DNA from: Clostridium sp. Cult2
Lineage (GTDB): Bacteria > Bacillota > Clostridia > Tissierellales > Tepidimicrobiaceae
Assembly (NCBI RefSeq): GCF_021655075.1
Contig: NZ_PPXX01000013.1
Coordinates: forward strand, 1-37,340
DNA length: 37,340 nucleotides
Direction: 5' to 3'
Positions 17,191 through 26,321 of this stretch are shown here, piece by piece; position 1 is the stretch's first letter; every line of letters starts with the position of its first letter. The notes under the pieces were generated by a model, which saw only the letters and a list, made by a program, of their open reading frames with translations, searched no databases and was not told the origin of the DNA. The position numbers were made by a program, and so were the translations under genes.

Positions 17191-17883
17191 GTGTTAAATC
17201 AAATTATTCTTATATCCGATGGTCAATCCAATGTAGGGCCAGAACCAGCTGGTATTGCAGAGATAGCACTGAATAAGAATATAAAAGTGAATACCATAGG
17301 AATTATTGACAATGGTAAAAAGGAAGATTCCATATTGGAATTGGAAAATATAGCTGAAAAAGGAGGAGGAATATGTGAATTAACCAATCTAGACAATCTT
17401 TCTGAGACATTAAGTAGAGTTACTATAAATTCTGTATATGACTCCATACAGGAAGTAGTAAGTAATGAATTGAAAGAGATTATGGATTTGGATTTATATA
17501 AGATGAGTCCTAATGATAGAAATAAGATAATAAATATGATAGATAAAATAGGAAATGAAATTTATTTAAAATGTTTAATACTATTGGACACAAGCGGTAG
17601 CATGAAAAACAAGATTGCTATAGCTCGAAAAAGTATATATCAATTACTAAGGTTTTTGAAAGAAAGAAAAGGAGAAAACCATATAGGATTTATGATTTTT
17701 CCTGGTGAAAATGGTCATTATCAGTTGTTATGTGATTTTACTTTGGATATAGATGAATTAAAGGGGAAAATTCAAAGTATAGATACAGGTGGAACTACTC
17801 CTACAGGTTATGCTATTGAAGGGGCAATAAGAACATTTGCTAAAGATGATGAAGAACATTTTATAAATCAATATATAGTTTAG
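17191..17883 (+). CDS. yabS: YabS-like von Willebrand factor A protein, apparently circularly permuted
   Basis: A 230-residue soluble protein. The MIDAS metal-site motif DTSGSM lies at 133-138 and its Thr partner in GGTTPTG (200-206), but the chain ends at FINQYIV, just where the next VWA strand and its Asp-Gly motif should come. That missing element, NQIILISDGQSN, forms the very N-terminus (3-14). Order is therefore C-half then N-half of a VWA fold. The start is GTG with AAGGAGGTG upstream, so the N-terminus is not an artefact. From memory B. subtilis YabS has the same plan. It lies between spoIIE and the kinase, as in Bacillus; function unknown. Confidence 0.85.
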   Translation: MLNQIILISDGQSNVGPEPAGIAEIALNKNIKVNTIGIIDNGKKEDSILELENIAEKGGGICELTNLDNLSETLSRVTINSVYDSIQEVVSNELKEIMDLDLYKMSPNDRNKIINMIDKIGNEIYLKCLILLDTSGSMKNKIAIARKSIYQLLRFLKERKGENHIGFMIFPGENGHYQLLCDFTLDIDELKGKIQSIDTGGTTPTGYAIEGAIRTFAKDDEEHFINQYIV

Positions 17884-17891
17884 GTGGTTTG

Positions 17892-18749
17892 ATGACAATA
17901 AGAGGAAAGTGGAATGGAAAGGAATATAAATTAATTAATATTATAGGTTCAGGAAGTTTTGGTAAGGTATATGGAGCAATAGATGAAAATGGTAATATTA
18001 GAGCCATTAAGATTTCAAAAGATTTACTTTCTATAACTAATGAGTATAATGCAATGGTAAAGTTAAACGGATTGGATTTTATACCAAGAGCATATGATTT
18101 TGATGATTGGTGGATTGGAGGTGAAACATTTCATTTTATTGTAATGGACTATATCCATGGGAATAATTTAAAGGAAATAAGTATTCATAAAGAAATTAGT
18201 TCTAAAACAGTATTCAAAATAGGATTGATTTTAGCAAATATTTTAAGGAGAATAAATATATTAGGATATAGATATACAGACGTTAAATTAGAGAATATAA
18301 TAATAGATAAAAAAGGGAAAGTCTATTTTATTGATTTTGGTAGCTTAACAGAAATAGGCATGCCTACTAAGGAATATACTCCCACTTACAATATTAATTC
18401 ATGGGGTATAAAGAATTATTATAATCAGGAAACCATTATGTTGTTTAGCATAACTATGATTATGGTGTCTCTAATAGGTAGGAAAGAATATAATCCATTA
18501 ATATTTAATCTAGAGCAGATTATAGAGCAAGTACATAGATTGACTTTAAAAAGAAAAGAAATACAATTTTTAATAAATGGATTGAAGGGTAAATTTATGA
18601 ATTATAATGAATATATTAATTCTTTAACTTTATTATTAAATGATGAAAAAAACTATAATAGCTTAAACAAAATTGACTATATATTGATAGCTAGTATAGT
18701 CAGTTTTGTTTTTGTTATTATTTTGGGTGTAAAATCTATTTTCAGTTAA
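17892..18749 (+). CDS. yabT: YabT-like tail-anchored Ser/Thr protein kinase
   Basis: A 285-residue Hanks-type kinase. It has the Gly loop GSGSFGKVYG (19-28), catalytic Lys40 (AIK), the catalytic loop YTDVKLEN (128-135) with Asp130 and Asn135, and DFG (148-150). The usual HRD is YTD. A single C-terminal transmembrane helix (about 263-282) anchors it; there are no PASTA repeats, unlike PrkC/Stk. B. subtilis YabT has the same layout and phosphorylates DNA-associated targets in sporulation. TTG 17889 is too close to AGGTGG, so ATG 17892 is chosen. It starts eight bases after yabS. Confidence 0.88.
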   Translation: MTIRGKWNGKEYKLINIIGSGSFGKVYGAIDENGNIRAIKISKDLLSITNEYNAMVKLNGLDFIPRAYDFDDWWIGGETFHFIVMDYIHGNNLKEISIHKEISSKTVFKIGLILANILRRINILGYRYTDVKLENIIIDKKGKVYFIDFGSLTEIGMPTKEYTPTYNINSWGIKNYYNQETIMLFSITMIMVSLIGRKEYNPLIFNLEQIIEQVHRLTLKRKEIQFLINGLKGKFMNYNEYINSLTLLLNDEKNYNSLNKIDYILIASIVSFVFVIILGVKSIFS

Positions 18750-18785
18750 TAGAAATATTATGTATAATATAAATAGGTGATATTC

Positions 18786-20168
18786 GTGAAGGATAAAGTT
18801 TTAAAAACCATAAAAGAGTATAAATTAATCGAAGAAAAGGATAATATAGTAATTGGTCTTTCTGGAGGTCCAGATTCTATGGCATTGCTTTATATCCTAT
18901 TGGATATAAAAGAGGAGATGGACTTCAATATTTTTATAGCCCATGTTAATCACGGTGTAAGAGGCCAGGAAGCTTTGGCTGATGAAAGATTTGTAGAAGC
19001 TTTAGCTAAAGAATTGAATTTACCCTATTATTCAAAAACTGTGAATATGGATAAGTATGCTAAAGAACAAGGGCTTTCATCAGAAGAAGCAGGAAGGGCA
19101 TTAAGATACGGTTTTTTTAGGGAAATATTAGCTAAAATTGGAGGGGGAAAGATTGCTGTAGCCCATAACAAAAATGACCAAGCTGAAACTTTGTTGATGA
19201 GATTTTTTAGGGGGACTGGTATAGATGGATTAAAAGGTATGGAATATAAAAGCGGAGATATAATAAGGCCTGTTTTGGGTATAGAAAGAGGCGAGATAGA
19301 AAAATACCTATCAGATAGAAACATTGAGACTAGACTTGATAAAACTAATTTAATGCCTATATATAATAGAAATAGAATTAGATTAGAGCTAATACCTTAT
19401 ATAGAGAAGCATTTTAACCCTAACATTGTGGATACCCTTTGGAGAATATCCAATAATATATCCATTGATAGTGATTTTTTAGATAAATATTCTAAAGAAA
19501 CTTTTAGGAAATTAGTGAAAAAAAAAGAAAACAATAGTATAATTTTAAATGGGAACTTATTTGTAAAGGAAGATAAAAGTATTCAACAGAGGGTAATAAG
19601 AAATTGTATCTTAGATATAAATGGAGATTTACAAGGTTTTACTAATAGACATATTATAGATACATTAGCATTATTCTTAGAAGGAGGGACGGGGAAAAGT
19701 ATCGATTTAATCAATAATATTGTTGCTAAGACAAGCTATGATGATTTTGTTATAGAGAAGAAAAAAGATGTTGAATACAGGGATTTTTTATATAAAATTG
19801 ATTTTGAAGGTTTCACATACATAGATGACCTTCAGATTGGGTTAAATGTCAAGATATTACCAAATAAAGGTATTAAAGCAAATGTTAAAGATAAGTTTGT
19901 AAAATACTTCGATTATGATAAAATAGAAGGCAGTCTATTTATTAGAAATAGAAAAGATGGAGATCGTTTTATACCTTATGGTATGAAAGGAAATAAAAAA
20001 ATAAAAGATTATTTTATTGACGAAAAAATACCCAGAGAAGAAAGGGATAGAATCCCTATTATAACCGATGAAAAAGAGATTTTATGGATAGTTGGTTATA
20101 GAAGTAGTGATAAATTCAAAATAACAGCTGATACAAAAAAGGTATTAATGATTGAATTGATTAAATAA
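18786..20168 (+). CDS. tilS: tRNA(Ile)-lysidine synthetase
   Basis: A 460-residue enzyme that converts C34 of tRNA-Ile(CAU) to lysidine, changing it from Met to Ile identity; essential in most bacteria. The PP-loop ATP motif SGGPDS is at 26-31; then HVNHGVRG, HNKNDQAETLLMRFFRGTG and NLMPIYNRNRIR, all typical of TilS, and a C-terminal substrate-binding domain. Two GTG starts are possible; AGGTGAT (18775-18781) fits the one at 18786, while the one at 18777 lies inside that site. It is 25 bases upstream of hpt, as in Bacillus. Confidence 0.95.
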   Translation: MKDKVLKTIKEYKLIEEKDNIVIGLSGGPDSMALLYILLDIKEEMDFNIFIAHVNHGVRGQEALADERFVEALAKELNLPYYSKTVNMDKYAKEQGLSSEEAGRALRYGFFREILAKIGGGKIAVAHNKNDQAETLLMRFFRGTGIDGLKGMEYKSGDIIRPVLGIERGEIEKYLSDRNIETRLDKTNLMPIYNRNRIRLELIPYIEKHFNPNIVDTLWRISNNISIDSDFLDKYSKETFRKLVKKKENNSIILNGNLFVKEDKSIQQRVIRNCILDINGDLQGFTNRHIIDTLALFLEGGTGKSIDLINNIVAKTSYDDFVIEKKKDVEYRDFLYKIDFEGFTYIDDLQIGLNVKILPNKGIKANVKDKFVKYFDYDKIEGSLFIRNRKDGDRFIPYGMKGNKKIKDYFIDEKIPREERDRIPIITDEKEILWIVGYRSSDKFKITADTKKVLMIELIK

Positions 20169-20192
20169 TATTAGGTTTAAGGAGGAAGAAAG

Positions 20193-20729
20193 ATGAAGGA
20201 TATTATCAAAGAAATATTATTGACTGAAGAGGAAATAGATGCAAAGATAAAAGAATTAGGTAAACAAATAACTGAAGATTATAAAGGTAAAAACCTAATG
20301 TTAGTGGGTATATTAAAAGGGGCAGTAATGTTTATGGCAGAATTGGCTAAAAATATTGATATGCCAATTTTGATGGATTTTATGGCAGTATCCAGCTATG
20401 GTAATTCATCTACTTCAACGGGGATAGTAAGGATAATTAAGGATTTAGATTGTAGTATACATGATAAGGATATATTAATTGTAGAAGATATAATAGATAC
20501 GGGTCTTACGTTATCATATTTGACAGATAATTTGAAAAAAAGAGGAGCAAAAAGTGTTAAAATTGTAACCCTCTTGGATAAACCTGATAGAAGAAAAGCT
20601 GATGTTCCAGTAGACTATAGAGGGTTTTCAATTCCTGATGAATTTGTAGTAGGGTTCGGTCTTGATTATGCTGAAAAATATAGAAATTTACCATATGTAG
20701 CAGCGTTAAAGGAGGAGGTTTATAGTTAA
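20193..20729 (+). CDS. hpt: Hypoxanthine phosphoribosyltransferase
   Basis: A 178-residue purine-salvage enzyme making IMP or GMP from PRPP and the free base. It has the PRPP-binding loop [16 protein letters not shown] (95-110), the substrate-gripping [14 protein letters not shown] (64-77) and [18 protein letters not shown] near the end. ATG follows AAGGAGGAA. It is co-transcribed with tilS. No clear terminator separates it from ftsH, which has its own promoter. Confidence 0.96.
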   Translation: MKDIIKEILLTEEEIDAKIKELGKQITEDYKGKNLMLVGILKGAVMFMAELAKNIDMPILMDFMAVSSYGNSSTSTGIVRIIKDLDCSIHDKDILIVEDIIDTGLTLSYLTDNLKKRGAKSVKIVTLLDKPDRRKADVPVDYRGFSIPDEFVVGFGLDYAEKYRNLPYVAALKEEVYS

Positions 20730-20748
20730 GGTAACAAATGGAGTAATG

Positions 20749-20777
20749 TTGTCTTTTAACAGAAAATATGCTATAAT
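20749..20777 (+). promoter_or_regulatory. Sigma-A promoter of ftsH
   Basis: TTGTCT (20749-20754), 17 bases, then TATAAT (20772-20777) preceded by TGC, which makes an extended -10. The leader is about 37 bases. Confidence 0.8.
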
Positions 20778-20820
20778 TTAGAAATATAATCTTGACATTA
20801 GATAGAAGGGAGGACTTGGA

Positions 20821-22635
20821 TTGAGAAAATTTTTTAGAGGAACAAGTCTTTATTTGCTTCTACTTATCATCATTATTTTTGTAGTGACTATGATTGGGAA
20901 AGATGTAGAGCAAGTTAAGGAAATAGATGTAACTGAGTTTTTAATTCATTTAGAAAACAATGAAGTATCAAGCATAATAACTGTAGGGGATACACTAAAG
21001 GGAAAGTTAAAAAATGGTACCCAATATACAGTTATGATACCTACACATATGGAACGTACTTTTTATGAAGATTATTTAAAAGAAAAAGTTGATTCTGGTC
21101 AAATAGAAAGTTATGGGGCTGAACCTATTCCATCGGAACCTTGGTTTATTACAGCACTACCAACGATTTTTATGGTTTTAATAATCGTTGTATTTTGGTT
21201 TGCTTTTATGCAACAATCCCAAGGGGGAGGCGGTAGGGTAATGTCCTTTGGGAAAAGTAAAGCTAGATTGCATAAAGAAGAAGATGGAAATGTCATTACT
21301 TTTAATGATGTGGCAGGTTTAGAAGAAGAAAAAGAAGAACTTAAAGAAATAGTAGATTTTCTAAAGAATCCGAGAAAATATATTGAAATAGGTGCTAGAA
21401 TTCCTAAAGGAGTGCTATTAGTAGGACCTCCAGGCACAGGGAAGACTTATCTAAGTAAAGCAGTAGCAGGAGAAGCAGGGGTACCTTTTTTCAGTATATC
21501 TGGCTCTGATTTTGTGGAAATGTTTGTAGGTGTTGGAGCAAGTAGGGTTAGAGATTTATTTGAACAAGCAAAGAAAAATTCACCTTGTATAATATTTATT
21601 GACGAAATAGATGCAGTAGGAAGAAGAAGAGGAGCAGGACTTGGTGGCGGACATGATGAAAGAGAACAAACTTTAAATCAATTATTAGTTGAAATGGATG
21701 GGTTTGGTACTAATGAAGGAATAATTGTTATGGCAGCAACCAATAGACCTGATATATTAGACCCTGCGATTTTAAGACCAGGTAGATTTGATAGACGGAT
21801 ATATGTAGGCTTGCCAGATATTAAGGCTAGGGAAGAAATCCTAAAGGTTCATACTAGAAATAAACCTTTAGAAGAGGATGTAGATTTGAAAGTTGTTGCA
21901 AAAAGAACCCCAGGATTTTCTCCAGCAGATTTAGAAAATCTAACCAATGAAGCAGCACTATTAACAGCAAGAAATAATTTAAAGAAGATTCCTATGGAGA
22001 TTATTGATGAAGCTTCTATAAAGGTTGTTGCTGGACCAGAAAAGAAAAGTAGAGTTATTAGTGATGAAGAAAAAAGGCTTACAGCCTATCATGAAGCAGG
22101 GCACGCTATTACATCTAGACTTCTTCCAAATGCTGACCCAGTCCACATGGTAACTATTATACCAAGGGGTATGGCAGGAGGATTTACAGCATATCTACCA
22201 GATGAAGATAGATATTTTATGACAAAAAGTAAAATGGAAGACCAGTTAATATCTTTGTTAGGTGGTAGGGTAGCAGAAGCTTTAGTTCTAGGTGATATAA
22301 GTACTGGAGCTCAAAATGATATTGAAAGAGCAACCAAATTAGCGAGAAGAATGGTTACCCACTATGGTATGAGTAGCAATTTAGGGCCCATGACCTATGG
22401 TACTGATGAAGAAGAGGTATTTGTAGGTAGGGACTTTGGTAGGGCAAGAAACTATAGTGAAGAAGTAGCTGCAGCTATAGATAGAGAAATGAGAAGCTTA
22501 ATAGATAAGGCATATAATAAGGCAGAAGAATTATTGAAAGAAAATATCAACAAACTTCACAGAGTAGCAGAAGCTCTTTTAGACAGAGAAACTCTTGATG
22601 CAAAAGAATTTGAAGAAGTATTCCAGGGAGCATAA
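20821..22635 (+). CDS. ftsH: FtsH membrane-bound ATP-dependent zinc protease
   Basis: A 604-residue AAA+ protease. Two transmembrane helices (about 9-25 and 109-130) flank a small external domain. The AAA module has Walker A GPPGTGKT (202-209), Walker B IIFIDEID (257-264) and the second region of homology ([19 protein letters not shown]). The zinc site HEAGH is at 424-428. It degrades unneeded or damaged membrane and soluble proteins; in B. subtilis it is also required for sporulation. It lacks the longer C-terminal tail of B. subtilis FtsH (637). The start is TTG with AAGGGAGG seven bases away. Confidence 0.97.
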   Translation: MRKFFRGTSLYLLLLIIIIFVVTMIGKDVEQVKEIDVTEFLIHLENNEVSSIITVGDTLKGKLKNGTQYTVMIPTHMERTFYEDYLKEKVDSGQIESYGAEPIPSEPWFITALPTIFMVLIIVVFWFAFMQQSQGGGGRVMSFGKSKARLHKEEDGNVITFNDVAGLEEEKEELKEIVDFLKNPRKYIEIGARIPKGVLLVGPPGTGKTYLSKAVAGEAGVPFFSISGSDFVEMFVGVGASRVRDLFEQAKKNSPCIIFIDEIDAVGRRRGAGLGGGHDEREQTLNQLLVEMDGFGTNEGIIVMAATNRPDILDPAILRPGRFDRRIYVGLPDIKAREEILKVHTRNKPLEEDVDLKVVAKRTPGFSPADLENLTNEAALLTARNNLKKIPMEIIDEASIKVVAGPEKKSRVISDEEKRLTAYHEAGHAITSRLLPNADPVHMVTIIPRGMAGGFTAYLPDEDRYFMTKSKMEDQLISLLGGRVAEALVLGDISTGAQNDIERATKLARRMVTHYGMSSNLGPMTYGTDEEEVFVGRDFGRARNYSEEVAAAIDREMRSLIDKAYNKAEELLKENINKLHRVAEALLDRETLDAKEFEEVFQGA

Positions 22636-22640
22636 AAATA

Positions 22641-22670
22641 AGGTAGCTAATAAATTTAGCTGCCTTTTTT
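22641..22670 (+). terminator. Terminator after ftsH
   Basis: AGGTAGCTAA (22641-22650) pairs with TTAGCTGCCT (22656-22665), with one G-T pair, then six Ts. It separates ftsH from the methylmalonyl-CoA operon. Confidence 0.85.
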
Positions 22671-22712
22671 ATAACCTAAATATAAAAATGGAGGAAGGGA
22701 AGTTTTTTGCGA

Positions 22713-22766
22713 ATTTTGCAACATATATTTCATTTAATAAAAATATTGAAATATATGTTGCAAAAT
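22713..22766. repeat. Perfect 20-bp inverted repeat, likely operator
   Basis: The left arm (22713-22732, ATTTTGCAACATATATTTCA) is the exact reverse complement of the right arm (22747-22766), with a 14-base AT-only spacer. The right arm covers the likely -35 of the mutase operon (TTGCAA, 22758-22763). A protein bound there would block RNA polymerase. I do not recognise the motif as CodY, CcpA, Rex or GlnR. Confidence 0.7.
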
Positions 22767-22787
22767 CTATAAGATTATTAATATAAT
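22758..22787 (+). promoter_or_regulatory. Likely sigma-A promoter of the methylmalonyl-CoA operon
   Basis: TTGCAA (22758-22763), 18 bases, then a perfect TATAAT (22782-22787). The -35 is weak (4/6) and inside the right arm of the inverted repeat. It gives a leader of about 55 bases before the mutase ATG. Confidence 0.55.
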
Positions 22788-22847
22788 AGATAGTGGAAAG
22801 CAATATTATTAACGGCAAAACTTTTCCAATATAAGGAGGATGGAAAT

Positions 22848-24527
22848 ATGTTTAACGAGAAAAAGTTAGAGGAAATTAAAATGGCTGAAAAGAAATGGAA
22901 AGAAGAAAAAGTACAAAAGGCCATTAGCAGATTTCCAGAAAGGAAAGAAAAGTTTACAACAGGTTCCAATCTTGAGGTGGATAGATTATATACGCCAGAA
23001 GATGTAAAGGAATTGGATTATAAAGAAAAATTAGGTTTTCCAGGAGATTATCCATTTACTAGAGGAGTTCAACCTACAATGTATAGGGGAAGACTTTGGA
23101 CCATGAGACAATATGCAGGATTTGCTTCTGCAGAAGAATCCAATCAAAGGTATAAATATCTACTAGAACAAGGACAAACTGGCTTATCCGTTGCATTTGA
23201 TTTACCTACTCAAATTGGCTACGATTCAGACCATGGATTATCTGAAGGAGAAGTAGGCAAGGTAGGAGTTGCTATAGATTCATTAAAAGATATGGAGATT
23301 TTATTTGACGGAATACCTTTAGATAAAGTAAGTACTTCTATGACTATCAATGCACCTGCCAGCGTATTATTAGCTATGTATATTGCCGTTGCAGAAAAAC
23401 AAGGAATCTCTAAAGATAAATTAAGAGGAACCATTCAAAATGATATACTGAAAGAATACATAGCAAGGGGAACTTATATTTTTCCACCAGAACCATCCAT
23501 GAGATTAATAACCAACATATTTGAATACTGTTCCAAAGAAGTACCTAAATGGAACACCATAAGCATTAGTGGATATCATATAAGAGAAGCGGGTTCTACT
23601 GCATCTCAAGAAGTAGCCTTTACACTAGCTGATGGAATTGCCTATGTAGATGCAGCCATAAATGCAGGACTAGATGTAGACGATTTTGCTCCTAGACTAT
23701 CCTTCTTTTTTAATGCACACAACGACCTTTTAGAAGAAGTAGCAAAATATAGGGCAGCTAGAAGACTTTGGGCAAGGATAATGAAGGAAAGATTTGGCGC
23801 AAAGAAAGAAAAATCCATGATGCTTAAATTCCATACCCAAACAGCAGGTTCTACGTTAACAGCTCAACAGCCAGATAACAATATAATAAGAGTAACAATT
23901 CAAACCTTAGCAGCTGTATTAGGAGGAACCCAATCATTACACACTAACTCAAGAGATGAAGCGTTAGCATTACCTACAGAAGAATCTGTACGTATCGCTT
24001 TAAGAACACAACAAATAGTAGCCCATGAATCTGGAGTAACAGAAACTATAGATCCATTAGCTGGTTCCTATTATGTAGAAAGCCTAACGGATAGGATAGA
24101 AGAAGAAGCTATGAACTATATTAAAAGAATTGATGAATTGGGAGGAGCACCAAAGGCTATAGAAAAAGGATATATTCAAAAAGAAATTCAAAATTCAGCA
24201 TATAATTATCAAATGGAAATAGAATCAGAAGAAAGAATAGTAGTAGGAGTAAACAAATTCCAAATTGAAGAACAAGCACACAAAGATATATTAAAAGTAG
24301 ACCCAGAAGTTGAAAGATTACAAAGGGAAAAACTAAAAACATTAAGAGAAGAAAGAGATAATGAAGAAGTAGAGAATAGACTAACTAAATTAAAAAATGC
24401 AGCTAAAACATCTGAAAACTTAATGCCTTATATATTAGAAGCAGTAAAAGCATATGCTACATTAGGTGAGATATGTGGAGTTTTAAGAGAAGTTTTTGGT
24501 GAATATGAACAATCGGTAATACTTTAG
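22848..24527 (+). CDS. mcmA: Methylmalonyl-CoA mutase, large (catalytic) subunit
   Basis: A 559-residue TIM-barrel subunit that interconverts succinyl-CoA and (R)-methylmalonyl-CoA by a B12 radical mechanism. Residues that fix substrate identity in the Propionibacterium enzyme fall at the same numbers here: Arg82, Thr85, Arg87, Tyr89 (in [12 protein letters not shown]), Arg207 (KEYIARGTY) and His244 (SGYHIREAG). Isobutyryl-CoA mutases have Phe and Gln in place of Tyr89 and Arg207, so methylmalonyl-CoA is the expected substrate. The B12-binding domain is not fused but encoded next door. ATG follows AAGGAGGA. First gene of an eight-gene operon. Confidence 0.95.
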   Translation: MFNEKKLEEIKMAEKKWKEEKVQKAISRFPERKEKFTTGSNLEVDRLYTPEDVKELDYKEKLGFPGDYPFTRGVQPTMYRGRLWTMRQYAGFASAEESNQRYKYLLEQGQTGLSVAFDLPTQIGYDSDHGLSEGEVGKVGVAIDSLKDMEILFDGIPLDKVSTSMTINAPASVLLAMYIAVAEKQGISKDKLRGTIQNDILKEYIARGTYIFPPEPSMRLITNIFEYCSKEVPKWNTISISGYHIREAGSTASQEVAFTLADGIAYVDAAINAGLDVDDFAPRLSFFFNAHNDLLEEVAKYRAARRLWARIMKERFGAKKEKSMMLKFHTQTAGSTLTAQQPDNNIIRVTIQTLAAVLGGTQSLHTNSRDEALALPTEESVRIALRTQQIVAHESGVTETIDPLAGSYYVESLTDRIEEEAMNYIKRIDELGGAPKAIEKGYIQKEIQNSAYNYQMEIESEERIVVGVNKFQIEEQAHKDILKVDPEVERLQREKLKTLREERDNEEVENRLTKLKNAAKTSENLMPYILEAVKAYATLGEICGVLREVFGEYEQSVIL

Positions 24528-24542
24528 AAGGAGGTAAATAAG

Positions 24543-24938
24543 ATGGGAAAATCTATAAGAGTTTTGGTAGCAAAACCAGGATTAGATGGTCATGATAGAG
24601 GAGCAAAAGTAATTGCAAGAGCCTTGAGGGATGCAGGTATGGAAGTAATCTATACGGGACTAAGACAAACACCAGAACAAATAGTACAAGCAGCAATTCA
24701 AGAAGACGTAGATGTAGTAGCAATGAGCATATTATCTGGAGCTCATAATCATCTTTTCCCAAAAGTAGTTAACCTATTGAAAGAAGAAGGAGTAGATGAT
24801 ATGCTAATCATTGGTGGGGGAGTAATACCAGATGATGATATACCTAAATTAAAGGAAGCTGGTATAGAAGCTATATTTACTCCAGGAACATCTACTACAG
24901 AAGTTATAGAATATATTAAGAATAATTTAAAAAGATAA
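24543..24938 (+). CDS. mcmB: Methylmalonyl-CoA mutase, B12-binding subunit
   Basis: A 131-residue Rossmann-like cobalamin-binding protein. The base-off/His-on motif [10 protein letters not shown] has its cobalt-ligand His at position 17; MSILSGAH and [11 protein letters not shown] bind the B12 nucleotide tail, and [10 protein letters not shown] closes the domain. It pairs with the large subunit 15 bases upstream; the ATG follows AGGAGGTAA. Splitting of mutase into two chains is usual in archaea and many Clostridia. Confidence 0.95.
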   Translation: MGKSIRVLVAKPGLDGHDRGAKVIARALRDAGMEVIYTGLRQTPEQIVQAAIQEDVDVVAMSILSGAHNHLFPKVVNLLKEEGVDDMLIIGGGVIPDDDIPKLKEAGIEAIFTPGTSTTEVIEYIKNNLKR

Positions 24939-24955
24939 TACAGGTGGTGCGTTGA

Positions 24956-25888
24956 TTGAATATAGGGGAAAGACTTCTAAAAGGAGACAAAAGAGCCTGT
25001 GCTAGGCTCATTACCATGTTAGAAAATAATGATGAAGAAGCTATAGAAATTATAAAAAAATTATATAAACATACTGGAGGAGCCTATGTAATTGGGATTA
25101 CTGGACCCCCGGGAAGCGGTAAATCAACCCTTACAGATAGGTTAACAAAAGAGTTGAGGAAAAGGGATAAAAAAGTTGGAATAATAGCCATAGACCCAAC
25201 AAGCCCCTTTACTGGAGGGGCTATCCTTGGTGATAGGATTCGTATGAATGATTTAGCCTTAGACAAAGGTGTTTTTATAAGGAGTATGGGAACAAGAGGC
25301 TCTCTAGGGGGAATGTCAAAAGCTACTTGGGGTGCCACAAAGGTATTAGATATCTATGGTGTAGACTATATTTTTATAGAAACTGTAGGAGTAGGTCAAT
25401 CGGAAGTCGATATAGTTAAAACAGCAGATACTGTACTAATGGTAATGGTACCAAATTTAGGTGATGATATACAAGCTATAAAAGCAGGTATAATGGAAAT
25501 AGCAGATGTATTTGCTATAAATAAAGCGGATTTAGATGGAGCAGATAAAACCCAATTAGAAATAGAGATGAATTTAGACTTAGGTGAAAAGAAAGATTAT
25601 AGGCCCCCTGTAATCAAAGTATCAGCTAGCAAAAATGAAAACATAGATAAATTGATAGGAAAATTAATGGAACATAGAAATTACTTAGAAGAAACAGGGA
25701 AATTAATAGAAAGAAGAAAGAGAAACACTAAATTTGAAATAATAAAATTGGTAGAAGAAGAATTAATGGATTTAATAATGAATAAGGCCTTAGAAAAAAA
25801 TCTATTAGATAATCTCTCAGAAGAGGTTATACTAAATGGTTTAGATCCTTATACTGCTAAAGACAAAGTATTAAGGCTTATTAAATAG
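24956..25888 (+). CDS. meaB: MeaB/ArgK-type GTPase, mutase chaperone
   Basis: A 310-residue G3E-family P-loop GTPase. It has Walker A GPPGSGKS (50-57), [18 protein letters not shown], the Walker B/switch segment [14 protein letters not shown] and the guanine-specificity motif NKAD. MeaB gates loading of adenosylcobalamin into methylmalonyl-CoA mutase and protects the enzyme from inactivation. The start is TTG, eight bases after AGGTGG. The old name ArgK (arginine/ornithine transport kinase) is not supported by this context. Confidence 0.94.
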   Translation: MNIGERLLKGDKRACARLITMLENNDEEAIEIIKKLYKHTGGAYVIGITGPPGSGKSTLTDRLTKELRKRDKKVGIIAIDPTSPFTGGAILGDRIRMNDLALDKGVFIRSMGTRGSLGGMSKATWGATKVLDIYGVDYIFIETVGVGQSEVDIVKTADTVLMVMVPNLGDDIQAIKAGIMEIADVFAINKADLDGADKTQLEIEMNLDLGEKKDYRPPVIKVSASKNENIDKLIGKLMEHRNYLEETGKLIERRKRNTKFEIIKLVEEELMDLIMNKALEKNLLDNLSEEVILNGLDPYTAKDKVLRLIK

Positions 25889-25898
25889 GAGGGATTTT

Positions 25899-26300
25899 AT
25901 GGTAAATAAGGTGGACCATATAGGAATAGCTGTAAAAAATTTAGATGAAACCTTAAAGTTTTATGAAGAAGTATTAGGAGTTAAATGTGTAAATAAAGAA
26001 GTAATAGAGGAGCAAAAGGTAAAGGTAGCCTTTTTACCTCTAGGTGATACAGAAGTGGAACTTTTAGAATCCACTAAAGAAGATGGACCCATAGCTAAAT
26101 TTATTGAAAAAAAAGGAGAAGGTATCCAACATATTGCCTATAGAGTAGATGATATAGAAAAAGCAATAGAAGTTTTAAAAGAAAAAGGAATTAGACTTAT
26201 TGACGAAAAACCAAGATATGGTGCTGGAGGAGCAAAGATTGCTTTTTTACATCCAAAATCAACCTTTGGAGTATTAATAGAACTTTGTGAAAGAGAATAA
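25899..26300 (+). CDS. mce: Methylmalonyl-CoA epimerase
   Basis: A 133-residue vicinal-oxygen-chelate protein that interconverts (R)- and (S)-methylmalonyl-CoA, linking the mutase to the decarboxylase, which use opposite epimers. Likely metal ligands: His7 (VDHIGIAV), His78 (IQHIAYRV) and Glu128 (VLIELCE); [20 protein letters not shown] is the family's C-terminal signature. ATG follows AGGAGGGA, 10 bases after meaB. Confidence 0.95.
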   Translation: MVNKVDHIGIAVKNLDETLKFYEEVLGVKCVNKEVIEEQKVKVAFLPLGDTEVELLESTKEDGPIAKFIEKKGEGIQHIAYRVDDIEKAIEVLKEKGIRLIDEKPRYGAGGAKIAFLHPKSTFGVLIELCERE

Positions 26301-26321
26301 AAGACTAAAAGGAGGGCCAAA

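Noticed and set aside
20793-20798. TTGACA just before ftsH
   Set aside because: No -10 element at a usable distance; it would place the start inside the coding region. The promoter at 20749-20777 is better.
22595-22786. Plus-strand open frame of 63 codons after ftsH
   Set aside because: It starts inside ftsH, crosses its terminator and runs through both arms of the inverted repeat; no ribosome site.
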